From: UBA1783 sp033808805
GTDB taxonomy: Bacteria > Bacillota_I > Bacilli_A > Erysipelotrichales > Erysipelotrichaceae
Length of the DNA: 64,000 nucleotides
Direction: 5' to 3'
NCBI GenBank assembly: GCA_033808805.1
Contig: JAPXMY010000001.1
Span: 124,001-188,000 of the forward strand
A model generated the notes under the pieces. It searched no databases and was not told the DNA's origin. It saw nothing but the letters and a program-made list of their open reading frames with translations. Position 1 is the stretch's first letter, and the number at the start of each line of letters is the position of its first letter. Both the position numbers and the translations under genes were made by a program. This document shows, piece by piece, positions 52,952 to 61,296 of this stretch.

Positions 52952-53707
52952 CTATGCAATATAAACCTTCACCCCCATTTCTTCAATTAAAGCTAGCTCT
53001 TCTTTATCGCTTTGTGAATCAGTTACTAAAATATCAATTTTTTTATCTTTTTCTATTTTACACAAGTACTTTTCCCCTATTTTTGTATAATCTGCAAGCA
53101 AGATTGACTTATCTGCAATTTCGATCATTTTCGCTTTTGTATAACTCTCTTCAACATCTATAATTGTTGCTCCATCATTTGCTGTGTATCCCATCGTACC
53201 AATAAATGCTTTATCAACTCTAAAATCATCTAAAAATTTGTTAGTGGTAGAGCCAAAACATGCCATTGAGCTTTTTTTAAAACGCCCTGGAAGAAATATT
53301 AATCTGAATTGATTATCACTACGAGCAAGAACGTTCATAACCAAAATTGAATTAGTAAGGATTGTTAATTCTTTTTTTTCACTCAGTTGGCTTGCGAGAT
53401 CTTTTATACTTGATCCTGCATCAAGAATTATTGTATCCCCATCATCAACTAAAGCACTTGCCATTTGAGCTACTTTTCTTTTTTCCTCTCCCGTTTCAAC
53501 AAGATTATGCTTTTTTGACCCTAGAGCCGGAAATGCGTTAATCATTGCTCCACCACGAATCGTGGTAATTAATCCCCTTTTTTCGAGTTCTTCAAAATCT
53601 CTTCTAATTGTAATTTGAGTTACTCCGAACATATTAGATAAATGGTTAGTTTCAGCTGTTATATGCGTTTCTAAATATTCTATTATTTCTTTTCTTCTTT
53701 TTTTCAT
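52952..53707 (-). CDS. DeoR-family transcriptional regulator
   Basis: A 251-residue sugar-responsive repressor. N-terminal winged helix with KRRKEIIEYLETH and GVTQITIRRDFEELEKRGLITTIRGGAM; C-terminal DeoRC effector domain with ILDAGSSIKDLASQL and FIGTMGYTANDG, where phosphorylated sugars bind. I start at ATG 53707, with GGAGA about 6 nt upstream; an ATG four codons earlier overlaps that site. It is first in the operon, and the palindrome in front suggests self-control. Confidence 0.92.
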   Translation of the reverse strand: MKKRRKEIIEYLETHITAETNHLSNMFGVTQITIRRDFEELEKRGLITTIRGGAMINAFPALGSKKHNLVETGEEKRKVAQMASALVDDGDTIILDAGSSIKDLASQLSEKKELTILTNSILVMNVLARSDNQFRLIFLPGRFKKSSMACFGSTTNKFLDDFRVDKAFIGTMGYTANDGATIIDVEESYTKAKMIEIADKSILLADYTKIGEKYLCKIEKDKKIDILVTDSQSDKEELALIEEMGVKVYIA

Positions 53708-53721
53708 AAATGTCTCCATAT

Positions 53722-53757
53722 GAACATTTATAATGTTCGTTTGCTAACACCATTATA
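53722..53757 (-). promoter_or_regulatory. Operon promoter with DeoR-type operator
   Basis: On the minus strand -10 TATAAT (53752-53757) is followed by GAACATT-ATA-AATGTTC (53738-53722), a perfect 7-7 palindrome with 3-base centre. It lies between the start point and the regulator gene. Confidence 0.65.
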
Positions 53758-53897
53758 CAATATTATAAAAAAAATCAATAATTATCTTGTTTTATCGATA
53801 AATTCTTTCTTTCTAAAATTGAAAATTATATTTGCTGTTTAAACTCTTAAAAAAGAATAAACTGATTGTTTAGTAAAATACAATTTTTATCATATGA

Positions 53898-54725
53898 TTA
53901 AGAGTTGAAAAACAATTTATAAATCTTAATATAATTTTCTAACTCCAATTGCTCCACCCTCAAAGTTGGATCAACTCCAATATCAAGCAGTTGCTTTTTA
54001 TCAATATTGAAACCGTTGCTGTTCAAATTTGAAAGTATCATTTTTCTTCTTTGTGAAAAGCAAGCTTTTACAATATCAAATAATAGCTTTTCGTCTTCTA
54101 CTTTTTTGTAGTTCTTCTTAATTTCAAAGATTAATATTTCACTATCTACTTTAGGTACAGGAATAAAGTTGTTTTTACTGACTTTGGTCAATACTTTAAT
54201 ATCACAGTAATACTCTGACATTACCTGTAAAACATTATAGTCTTTACCTTTTTCATTTTTAGTGAATCTATCAGCTACTTCCTTTTGCATCATAACGATA
54301 ACTTTATCAATCTTATTACTGGACAATAAAATTTTTGTCAACAACTCTGTCGTAATGTAATAGGGTAGATTTGAAACAATTGTAACCTTTTGTCTATATG
54401 AGTTTAATAAACTTTCTAAATCAGCTTTTAAAAAGTCTTCGTTTACTATTTTAATGTTTTCATACTCTTTTAAATTCTCATTTAGAATTTCTACTAACTC
54501 TGAATCAATCTCATAGGCTATAACCTGTCTGGCTTTGACTGCTACAGCTTGGGTGATTGCTCCAAGTCCTGCTCCTATTTCAATGATTATGCTATCTTCA
54601 TTTATCTGCTCAACTACTTTTTTAATGATGTTTGGCTCAACAAGAAAATTCTGTCCAAACTTTTTCTTTGCACGATAGTTAAATTTATTTAAAATATTAA
54701 CTGTTTTTGATCTGCTGCCAATCAT
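53898..54725 (-). CDS. rsmA: 16S rRNA dimethyladenosine transferase
   Basis: KsgA-type enzyme that dimethylates the two adenosines near the 3' end of 16S rRNA. The 275-residue protein has KKFGQNFLVEP, the SAM loop IIEIGAGLGAITQ, IAYEIDSELV, and the catalytic SNLPYYI. The start overlaps rnmV by 29 bases. Order tatD-rnmV-rsmA matches Bacilli. No typical terminator is seen; AACTCTTAA/TTAAGAGTT at the gene end form a distant inverted repeat. Confidence 0.96.
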   Translation of the reverse strand: MIGSRSKTVNILNKFNYRAKKKFGQNFLVEPNIIKKVVEQINEDSIIIEIGAGLGAITQAVAVKARQVIAYEIDSELVEILNENLKEYENIKIVNEDFLKADLESLLNSYRQKVTIVSNLPYYITTELLTKILLSSNKIDKVIVMMQKEVADRFTKNEKGKDYNVLQVMSEYYCDIKVLTKVSKNNFIPVPKVDSEILIFEIKKNYKKVEDEKLLFDIVKACFSQRRKMILSNLNSNGFNIDKKQLLDIGVDPTLRVEQLELENYIKIYKLFFNS

Positions 54726-55245
54726 ATTTATCCATTATTTCCTTTAGATAATCAAATTCGTATCCCAGCATATTCAAGTATTTGAATAATTTCTTATTAT
54801 TATTGCTGCCAAGATTTAACTGCTTTGATAGATAATCTCTTTTTGTTTTATCTTTTATAAGCCCTAGTTTAAGATATTCGTTCCAACTGATGCTTTCCCT
54901 GCTTTCTGTAAAAGTTACTGCTTTTTCTAAGGCTCTGATTAAATCTATATCTTCAACATATTCAATACCAACATTTCTTTTGCCAATGGCTTTTTCTTTT
55001 TCAATAAAGACATGTTTGATATTGCCTACTTCTGAATCGATTATGTCCCTGATTTTCTTTCCCGGAAAATCTGGATCAGTCATGACAATAACACCGTTAT
55101 TCTCACTGGCAGTTTTTATTATTTTTAGCTCATCTTGAGTTATCGCCAGACCATTAGTACATAAAACTTGACAGTCAAAAAGTTTTTCTATCTTGTCTTT
55201 ATCATGTTTTCCTTCAACTACAATCAATTCTTTTACTTTAATCAT
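54697..55245 (-). CDS. rnmV: Ribonuclease M5 (5S rRNA maturase)
   Basis: Toprim-fold nuclease that trims 5S rRNA precursors. The 182-residue protein has VKELIVVEGKHDKDKIE (catalytic Glu) and VIVMTDPDFPGKKIRD (DxD). ATG 55245 is used, with GGGGA 6 nt upstream; it overlaps the tatD stop by 8 bases. The frame is open 11 codons further but inside tatD. Confidence 0.94.
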   Translation of the reverse strand: MIKVKELIVVEGKHDKDKIEKLFDCQVLCTNGLAITQDELKIIKTASENNGVIVMTDPDFPGKKIRDIIDSEVGNIKHVFIEKEKAIGKRNVGIEYVEDIDLIRALEKAVTFTESRESISWNEYLKLGLIKDKTKRDYLSKQLNLGSNNNKKLFKYLNMLGYEFDYLKEIMDKYDWQQIKNS

Positions 55246-56014
55246 TACCTGTCCCCATAAATCTTTGATAGTTATCAATTAATTGTAATTGCAGCTCTTC
55301 TATATCCATATCCCTTAACTCAGCTATATATTCACCAACATAGCGAACATAGGCTGGCTGATTATCTTTTCCTCTAAAAGGAACCGGCGTCAAATAGGGG
55401 CTGTCTGTTTCAACCATTATTTTATCTAAATCAACATTTAACGCATTTGTTTTAACCTTGTTGGTATTTTTAAAAGTAACTACACCGGTAAAGGAGATGA
55501 AATAACCTAACTTCTGATATTCTCTCATCATCTCTAATGAATCAGAATAGCAATGCATCAACACCTTGGTTTTGGCATGTTGTTTTAAAGTATCGTAAGT
55601 ATCTTTAGCAGCACTTCTTGAGTGGATAATGATTGGTTTATTATATTTATTGGCTATCTCAATCTGCTTAATAAAAAGGTCTTTTTGCTTATCGGCAAAT
55701 TCTTTAGTGTAATAATAGTCTAAACCTATTTCTCCAACCGCTTTAATCTGAGGATATTTTTCCAAAGCAAAAACAAGAAAATCTAAATCTTTTTGAGTTA
55801 TATCTTTGGCATCCTGCGGATAAAAACCAAAACTGATATCCAGATTTGGAAACTGTTTTTGTTTTTCCAGCATATACATTAATTCTTCTTTGCTGCTGCA
55901 GATGACATTGATAATAACTACATCGTTTTCCTTAGCTTTTTGTATGTAGCTGTTAAAATCATCTTTATATCTGTCATCGCCTAAGTGACAGTGAGTATCT
56001 ATCCAATATGTCAT
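55238..56014 (-). CDS. tatD: TatD-family metal-dependent DNase
   Basis: A 258-residue TIM-barrel nuclease. DTHCHLGDDRY gives the HxH pair, GEIGLDYYY the Glu, KPIIIHSRSA and MHCYSD the His residues, and VETDSPYLTP the Asp: a full metal site. It starts 1 base after mnmE and runs into rnmV. Confidence 0.95.
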   Translation of the reverse strand: MTYWIDTHCHLGDDRYKDDFNSYIQKAKENDVVIINVICSSKEELMYMLEKQKQFPNLDISFGFYPQDAKDITQKDLDFLVFALEKYPQIKAVGEIGLDYYYTKEFADKQKDLFIKQIEIANKYNKPIIIHSRSAAKDTYDTLKQHAKTKVLMHCYSDSLEMMREYQKLGYFISFTGVVTFKNTNKVKTNALNVDLDKIMVETDSPYLTPVPFRGKDNQPAYVRYVGEYIAELRDMDIEELQLQLIDNYQRFMGTGND

Positions 56015-56015
56015 T

Positions 56016-57347
56016 TTATTTACCTATACAGAATCTTGAGAAAATACCATCCAGTAAATCTTCTTTAGAATATTCTCCTAATATTTCTTTTAAATAACGA
56101 TAGGCATTTTGAATGTCCTCAGTTACCAAATCTAAAGGAACTTCATCATTTAAAGCTTCTAAAGCCAACTCCATTGACTGCTTTGCTTTTCTCATCAAAG
56201 AAATCTGTCTTTCATTAGTCAAAGCTGGTTGAGTCAGTGCTATTTTATTTTCTTCAAACATTTCATTTATTTTATCAACTAACTGACTGATATCATTGTT
56301 GGAAGCTGAAATTGTTATACCTTCATCAGTTGCTTTAATATCTGATTTATTGTAAACCACTATACGATTATAACCCTCTGTTTTTTCCAACAATTGATGA
56401 TCTTCTTCATCAATATCTGAACTATCCAAAACTACAATAACCAGTTGCGCCTGAGCCAGGGCTTCTTTTGATTTTCTAATACCAATCTGTTCAATACTGC
56501 TTTCTGTTTCTCTGATACCAGCTGTATCAATCAAATGCAAGGTCACATTATTAAGTCTGACTTCTCCTTCAACCAAATCTCTTGTTGTGCCGGCAATATC
56601 TGAAACAATAGCCTTATCCTGATCTAACAGAGCATTAAGAAGGGAACTTTTACCAACATTGGGTTTTCCAACAATTACCGTTTTAATTCCTTCTTTTACA
56701 ACAATGCTGTTTTCAGCAACATTCAAAATGTTTTCACTCTCTATTAACCATTTTTCAACTAATGTTTTGACTTCTTCTGAAGTAATGATACCATTATCAT
56801 CATATTCTGGATAATCGATATTTACTTCAATATGAGCTGCACACTGTTCAATCGCATCAATCATCGGTTCTAACAGTTTTCTAATGCTGCCGCTTAATGA
56901 ATTCATCGCCAGTTTAGCATTATCTTTATTATCAGCAGCAATCAAATCGTTAATAGCCTCAGCCTGAGTCAAGTCAATTTTACCATTCAAAAAAGCTCTT
57001 TTAGTAAATTCACCATTTAAGGCCTGTCTTGCTCCATAGCTTAAGCATAAGGTCAGAATCTTTCTGGTCACATATAAGCCACCGTGACAGTTAATTTCCA
57101 CCAGGTCTTCACCAGTAAATGATTTAGGTTTTCTAAAAATATTAACCAACACTTCATCAATTCTTTCGTTGGTTTTTGGATCAACAATAAAACCATAATA
57201 AATACGATACCCTTCATAATTGCTATCTTTGCTGATGAAAATCTTATCAAGCACATCAAAACTGCTATTTCCCGATAATCTGATAACATTTATGGCTGCT
57301 GTACTTAGTGTGCTGGTAGAAATCGCTACAATTGTATCATTTAACAT
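56016..57347 (-). CDS. mnmE: tRNA modification GTPase MnmE
   Basis: Works with MnmG to modify U34 of tRNAs. The 443-residue protein has an N-terminal folate-binding domain (DTIVAISTSTLSTAAINVIRLSG), helical domain, internal G domain (GKPNVGKSSLLN, DIAGTTRD, DTAGI, YNKSD) and the C-terminal Cys motif FCIGK. First of mnmE-tatD-rnmV-rsmA. mnmG is not in the window. A weak promoter (TTGTCA, 18, TACAAT) overlaps the gap before it. Confidence 0.97.
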   Translation of the reverse strand: MLNDTIVAISTSTLSTAAINVIRLSGNSSFDVLDKIFISKDSNYEGYRIYYGFIVDPKTNERIDEVLVNIFRKPKSFTGEDLVEINCHGGLYVTRKILTLCLSYGARQALNGEFTKRAFLNGKIDLTQAEAINDLIAADNKDNAKLAMNSLSGSIRKLLEPMIDAIEQCAAHIEVNIDYPEYDDNGIITSEEVKTLVEKWLIESENILNVAENSIVVKEGIKTVIVGKPNVGKSSLLNALLDQDKAIVSDIAGTTRDLVEGEVRLNNVTLHLIDTAGIRETESSIEQIGIRKSKEALAQAQLVIVVLDSSDIDEEDHQLLEKTEGYNRIVVYNKSDIKATDEGITISASNNDISQLVDKINEMFEENKIALTQPALTNERQISLMRKAKQSMELALEALNDEVPLDLVTEDIQNAYRYLKEILGEYSKEDLLDGIFSRFCIGK

Positions 57348-57395
57348 AATTCATTTTCCTCGATACTTATTGTATCATATCACTGATTTTATTGA

Positions 57396-57423
57396 CAAAA
57401 AAAGGCTTTTAATCAAGCCTTTC
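57396..57423 (-). terminator. Terminator after the 57424 membrane-protein gene
   Basis: AAAGGCTT-TTAATC-AAGCCTTT hairpin with an A-run at 57397-57403. On the minus strand this is a classic terminator right at the gene end. Confidence 0.88.
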
Positions 57424-58143
57424 TTATTCTATTCTCTCAAGATTTGCAGTTGCTGCTTTTTCATCAATCTTTTTATTTTTAGCCATAACTTGAAGCACAT
57501 AAAACAAGCCAATCACCGCAAAGTTTACAATTATATGACCATAAAATTCAATTATTCCACTTGGCTTAAGCAATAACATAACCGCAATCACCAGAACAAT
57601 TATTCCAAAAGTAACACTATAAATACCTGCTGGTCTCATCAGTTTTGTCAAAGCTGAAAAAATGACAACACCCATAACCAGTGCCAAAAAAATATTCAAT
57701 ACTATATTTACTTGAAATAAGGCCAAAGTGAAAACCAGTATAAACCCCGCTAGTGATGTTAGTAGTAATAATTTTCCTTTAAAGACAATATGAGCAGCTA
57801 TCAACATTAAAAACCCAACCAGCAGGCTGTGTATAAACACATAGGAAAAACTGTTATAATCAGCCGTTTTAGCACTGGTAAATAAACTGCATATTGTCAG
57901 TATCAGATAAAGTCCTATTAAATGATAGAAAACTGATTCTTTTTTTTCTTCTTCATCACCATTTACAAAATGCATAACAATTATCAAAGATATCAGTAAC
58001 AATATTAATGACGGTGTCATTAGATAGGTAAAATACTGCTTTCTCAAAATAAAGGCTGCAACCATCAAGATAACAGATGCTACATTTAACCATGAAACAG
58101 GTTTTTCAGCTTTTTGGTAGTTATTTAAATACTTATGTTCCAT
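57424..58143 (-). CDS. Multi-span membrane protein, unknown
   Basis: A 239-residue protein with about seven hydrophobic helices in close sequence (from residue 18 onward), short loops, and a charged C-terminal tail (AKNKKIDEKAATANLERIE). No recognised domain. It begins 3 bases after the SH3-like gene ends, so both probably belong to one operon. Role unknown. Confidence 0.65.
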   Translation of the reverse strand: MEHKYLNNYQKAEKPVSWLNVASVILMVAAFILRKQYFTYLMTPSLILLLISLIIVMHFVNGDEEEKKESVFYHLIGLYLILTICSLFTSAKTADYNSFSYVFIHSLLVGFLMLIAAHIVFKGKLLLLTSLAGFILVFTLALFQVNIVLNIFLALVMGVVIFSALTKLMRPAGIYSVTFGIIVLVIAVMLLLKPSGIIEFYGHIIVNFAVIGLFYVLQVMAKNKKIDEKAATANLERIE

Positions 58144-58146
58144 AGT

Positions 58147-58857
58147 TTACTCCTTCTCTAGATCCTTAATATCTACCCAGCCATATACTCCTTTACCATC
58201 TAACGAGACTATATGGTATGGATGAGCAGAATTTCTTGCAACATAGGTAACTTTACATCTGCTTTCCGATTTAGTATTGGCAGGATAGGCAGACTGTGAA
58301 CCATAGTATACATGTCCACCTTTAAAGATAACGATATCACCAACATTCAAGTTGGTGCTGGTTACAATTTTGGTTAATCTCAATTCATTTTCTTGCAGGA
58401 TAAACAAATTGGTTACCAGCTCTTTTTGCTGCAGGGTAAGGTTTTCATAAGCTTCTCTGGCAGCTTTGATAGCTTGCTGATCATAATTGTTATTCAGTTC
58501 ATTTATCATTTCAACAACTTTCAAAGCTTCCTGCTGATCTTTTAAAAATTGCAGCTGTTTTTTATATTCTTGAAGTTTTTCTAGGGTTTTTACTTTTTCC
58601 TGTGCTTCTAAAGGGAGATTGTCATATTTTTCTATAGCTTCATTAATTAAACTTTCTTCTTCTAAAGTAATGGGAGTGCTGATTAAATCTACAAACTGAT
58701 CAAACTCTTCAGCCAGAAGAAGGCTTTCATCAATTTCTTCTTCTCTGAAATTGTCAATAAATGGTATTTTTACTGTTTCATCGAGTTTATTAAGTCCCTT
58801 GATACCATAAAATAAAAAAACAAAAAGTAACAGGAGTGCCAATATATGTTTTTTCAT
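58147..58857 (-). CDS. Anchored protein with coiled coil and SH3-like wall-binding domain
   Basis: A 236-residue protein. N-terminal membrane anchor (residues 4-20), a helical/coiled-coil stalk rich in Glu, Lys and Gln (about 40-145), then a C-terminal SH3-like domain with VGDIVIFKGGHVYYGS and AHPYHIVSLDGKGVYGWVD, similar to the domains at the end of many endolysins. No catalytic domain is visible. It may hold the cell surface structure or bind wall. The ATG overlaps the stop of a 28-codon frame (58854-58940). Confidence 0.7.
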   Translation of the reverse strand: MKKHILALLLLFVFLFYGIKGLNKLDETVKIPFIDNFREEEIDESLLLAEEFDQFVDLISTPITLEEESLINEAIEKYDNLPLEAQEKVKTLEKLQEYKKQLQFLKDQQEALKVVEMINELNNNYDQQAIKAAREAYENLTLQQKELVTNLFILQENELRLTKIVTSTNLNVGDIVIFKGGHVYYGSQSAYPANTKSESRCKVTYVARNSAHPYHIVSLDGKGVYGWVDIKDLEKE

Positions 58858-58940
58858 CTTGATTTACCTTTTACTTCCTTGAATAAAATCCTGGCACTTT
58901 GATTTTTGTATTTCTTATTTATCCTGTTATTGTTTTTCAT
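58854..58940 (-). CDS. Candidate 28-residue basic small protein or leader peptide
   Basis: From ATG 58940 the frame reads 28 residues (MKNNNRINKKYKNQS to VKGKSR) and ends in TGA that overlaps the next ATG (ATGA). GGGAGAGAG stands 6-9 nt before the ATG. It contains about ten Lys/Arg. The four-base overlap and the ribosome site favour real translation with coupling to the 58147 gene. Confidence 0.5.
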   Translation of the reverse strand: MKNNNRINKKYKNQSARILFKEVKGKSR

Positions 58941-59093
58941 TCATATCTCTCTCCCTTTTTTTAATTTTATGGCATTTATTCTTTTTTCACAAGGTTTTAA
59001 ACTATTTATATTTATTATTTTTAACATTAGGTTTAACTAAAAGAAACAATAGTGTATATTAATAAAGGGAAAAGTTTAAGCAGGTGAAAGTTA

Positions 59094-59576
59094 ATGAAGA
59101 ACAAAAAGGTAAAAACTGGATTAATAATTATTATAAGTTTCATTTCAATAGCACTGTTGTCATATTATATGATTTTTATTCGTGGCTTTTATGCCGCCAG
59201 TGATAAAATAGTTGGTCCGTACACCGGTTCTACCAATATAGACATGTATCTTGAATATGAACAGTGGCAAATTGGAGAAAACAAATACGGACAGCCTATT
59301 TTTGTTGACCCTGATAAAGCATTTGAACTAGCTCAGGAAAAATACTCTGATGCAATCAGTCTAATCTATGAGCATTTCAATGAGGAATACCAGTTAGGAC
59401 AATTCAGCCAAAACAATTATCAACAATACAAAATGTTAGGATGGCAAATACCGACAGACGATGAAGAAATAAGGTTGTCGGGTGTTAGATTAACCCAATT
59501 TCTAGATATTTATGAAAATAGTTTTAAAAGGTGGGTTTATATACCGGAAATTGGCTGGGATAGAATATGTCCATAA
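59094..59576 (+). CDS. Small anchored protein, unknown
   Basis: A 160-residue protein. N-terminal membrane helix (about residues 8-30), then an outside region rich in Tyr and Gln with YLEYEQWQIGENKYGQ and a final IPEIGWDRICP. I do not recognise the family. AGGTGAAAG precedes the ATG. It is divergent from the 28-codon ORF and ends at a terminator, so it stands alone. Confidence 0.65.
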   Translation: MKNKKVKTGLIIIISFISIALLSYYMIFIRGFYAASDKIVGPYTGSTNIDMYLEYEQWQIGENKYGQPIFVDPDKAFELAQEKYSDAISLIYEHFNEEYQLGQFSQNNYQQYKMLGWQIPTDDEEIRLSGVRLTQFLDIYENSFKRWVYIPEIGWDRICP

Positions 59577-59600
59577 ATAGAGAGCTATCTCTCTTTTTTT
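59577..59600 (+). terminator. Terminator after the 59094 gene
   Basis: AGAGAG-CTAT-CTCTCT hairpin then TTTTTTT. Confidence 0.88.
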
Positions 59601-59659
59601 TCGAAGTTTGAAATAATTCAATAGTATTGCTATAATTTAAACAATAGCAGAGGAAAAAA

Positions 59660-60022
59660 ATGAAACTTCAGGAATCAGCAGAAAATTATTTGGAAACTAT
59701 TCTGGTTCTCTCTAAAAAGAGTTCTTTTGTTCGTTCTATTGACATTGCTGAGGCTTTAAACTTCTCAAAACCCAGTGTCAGTGTAGCAATGAAAAAGCTC
59801 TCCCAGGGGGGCTTTATCAACGTTGCTAAAGATGGTGCAATAACTTTAACTGACAAAGGACTACATACTGCTGAAAAGATATATGATCGTCATATCTTTT
59901 TGACCAACTGGCTTATCGGAATTGGTGTTGATGAAGATATTGCCAGTAAAGACGCTTGTCGAATGGAGCATATCATCAGCCAGCAAACAATAGAAGCTTT
60001 AAAAAAACATTATGAAAAATAG
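59660..60022 (+). CDS. DtxR/MntR-family metal-dependent regulator
   Basis: A 120-residue repressor. Winged helix with SIDIAEALNFSKPSVSVAMKKL and FINVAKDGAITLTDKG, then a dimerisation part with the metal ligands in IYDRHIFL (His) and DACRMEHII (Cys-x-x-Glu-His). The Cys matches DtxR/IdeR rather than the Glu of MntR, which hints at iron use. It lacks a C-terminal SH3 domain and is shorter than MntR (142). AGAGG lies before the ATG. No transport gene is adjacent. Confidence 0.85.
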   Translation: MKLQESAENYLETILVLSKKSSFVRSIDIAEALNFSKPSVSVAMKKLSQGGFINVAKDGAITLTDKGLHTAEKIYDRHIFLTNWLIGIGVDEDIASKDACRMEHIISQQTIEALKKHYEK

Positions 60023-60045
60023 GTTTTGGTAACCTTATAAAAATA

Positions 60046-60094
60046 AAAAGCGATTTATAAAATGTTTCAAATCTATAAATCGCTTTTTTTAAAC
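60046..60094 (+). terminator. Terminator after the DtxR-family gene
   Basis: AAAGCGATTTATA pairs with TATAAATCGCTTT, 13 bases, followed by T's. Confidence 0.9.
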
Positions 60095-60122
60095 TTGTTG
60101 TAATAGATAGGTTGTATACAAC

Positions 60123-60311
60123 CTACAGGAAGAAAACTTCTTCAACTGCTTTTCCTAGAAATTGGCAGATTTTCAAGGCTAATTCCAGTGAAGGGTTAAA
60201 TCTTCCGTTTTCAATCGCAATAATTGTTTGACGAGATACATCGACTGCATCAGCCAAATCTTCTTGTCGCAAGCCTTTTTCTCTTCTTAACTGTTTTAAT
60301 TTATTCCTCAT
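60123..60311 (-). CDS. XRE-family small HTH regulator
   Basis: A 62-residue DNA-binding protein that is only a Cro/CI helix-turn-helix: KLKQLRREKGLRQEDLADAV, DVSRQTIIAIENGRFNP, and LGKAVEEVFFL. The start ATG 60311 lies inside the upstream membrane-protein gene (overlap 11 bases). Probable binder of the palindrome at 60565-60584 and thus autoregulator. Confidence 0.85.
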   Translation of the reverse strand: MRNKLKQLRREKGLRQEDLADAVDVSRQTIIAIENGRFNPSLELALKICQFLGKAVEEVFFL

Positions 60312-60537
60312 CTTCACAACCACTTACCATCTTACGCGTTAATATCAATTTAGCAAGCCACAAAATAATATCCTGTAAACACATTAACGCAAATGGTAAT
60401 ATCTCAATTTTCCCCATTTTAAATACTGCCACAATATTCCAAATAACCAGATATATGGTAGAAAATGCCCATGAAGCCCTTATGGCTTTATAGTTTATAC
60501 TCATTTCCAGTTCATCTGCTATAATTCTTTTTTTCAT
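60301..60537 (-). CDS. Small two-span membrane protein paired with the HTH
   Basis: A 78-residue protein with hydrophobic helices at about 20-37 and 46-64 and charged ends. AGGAGG is 7 nt before the ATG. It is first in a two-gene unit with the XRE regulator. Such membrane protein/HTH pairs are frequent in Firmicutes; the membrane partner's role is not known. Confidence 0.7.
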   Translation of the reverse strand: MKKRIIADELEMSINYKAIRASWAFSTIYLVIWNIVAVFKMGKIEILPFALMCLQDIILWLAKLILTRKMVSGCEDEE

Positions 60538-60562
60538 TTTAAATCCTCCTAAATAATAACAG

Positions 60563-60617
60563 AAATGTAAAGTGCACTTTACATTTTTATTATAATTACA
60601 GCATTTTAAAATGTCAA
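60563..60617 (-). promoter_or_regulatory. Consensus promoter with a perfect palindromic operator
   Basis: On the minus strand TTGACA (60612-60617), 17 bases, TATAAT (60589-60594), then the perfect palindrome ATGTAAAGTGCACTTTACAT (60565-60584, flanked by two more matching bases each side) over the start point. Further ATGTAAAG half-sites lie at 60623-60630 and 60655-60661. Confidence 0.85.
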
Positions 60618-60661
60618 CAAAACTTTACATTTTTTATTTAGATTTTACAAGAAAATGTAAA

Positions 60662-61246
60662 TTATTTTTGTTTTCTCAAGAATATCTCATTAGTATCAGC
60701 GTTCATACCATCCACTACTGCCAGTGATTCTAAATGATAGCCTAAATTTCTAATAATTGTTCCGCCAGGCTGAAATCCTTTTTCAATAGCAATACCAATA
60801 CCAACAACCTTTGCTTTTGCCTGCTTGATAATTGAGATTAGCCCCTGTAAAGCACAACCATTAGCTAAAAAATCATCAACAACCAATATGTTTTCATCTT
60901 CATTGATAAATCGTTTTGAAACGATAACCTGATTTTTAGTTTTGTGAGTAAAGGATTCGACTTCAGCAACATATATCTCACCATCAATATTGACACTTTT
61001 AGCCTTTTTAGCGAAAACTACTGGCACATCAAAGTATCTAGCCACCGCAAAGGCAATAGCAATCCCACTGGATTCAATAGTGACAATCTTATCTACTTTT
61101 CTGTCTTTAAATCTTTCATAAAATTCTTTACCCATTTCATCTAACAGGTTAATATCAATTTGATGATTTAAAAAGCTGTCAACTTTTAAAACATTCCCTG
61201 GTTTTACTATTCCATCCTTTAAAATTCTTTTTTCTAAACAGTTCAT
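60662..61246 (-). CDS. xpt: Xanthine phosphoribosyltransferase
   Basis: Salvages xanthine to XMP using PRPP. The 194-residue protein has VDSFLNHQID, VTIESSGIAIAFAVARYF, and the PRPP loop NILVVDDFLANGCAL. ATG 61246 is used with AGAGG 7 nt upstream; a TTG two codons earlier is too close. No purine riboswitch is seen in the short leader, and the usual partner pbuX is absent. Confidence 0.94.
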   Translation of the reverse strand: MNCLEKRILKDGIVKPGNVLKVDSFLNHQIDINLLDEMGKEFYERFKDRKVDKIVTIESSGIAIAFAVARYFDVPVVFAKKAKSVNIDGEIYVAEVESFTHKTKNQVIVSKRFINEDENILVVDDFLANGCALQGLISIIKQAKAKVVGIGIAIEKGFQPGGTIIRNLGYHLESLAVVDGMNADTNEIFLRKQK

Positions 61247-61296
61247 ATCCAATCCTCTTTACCCAACAATATAATCTTCATAATAAACATCTAAGT

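Noticed and set aside
61247..61296. Purine riboswitch before xpt
   Set aside because: Only about 50 bases of leader to the preceding gene; conserved riboswitch core not seen.
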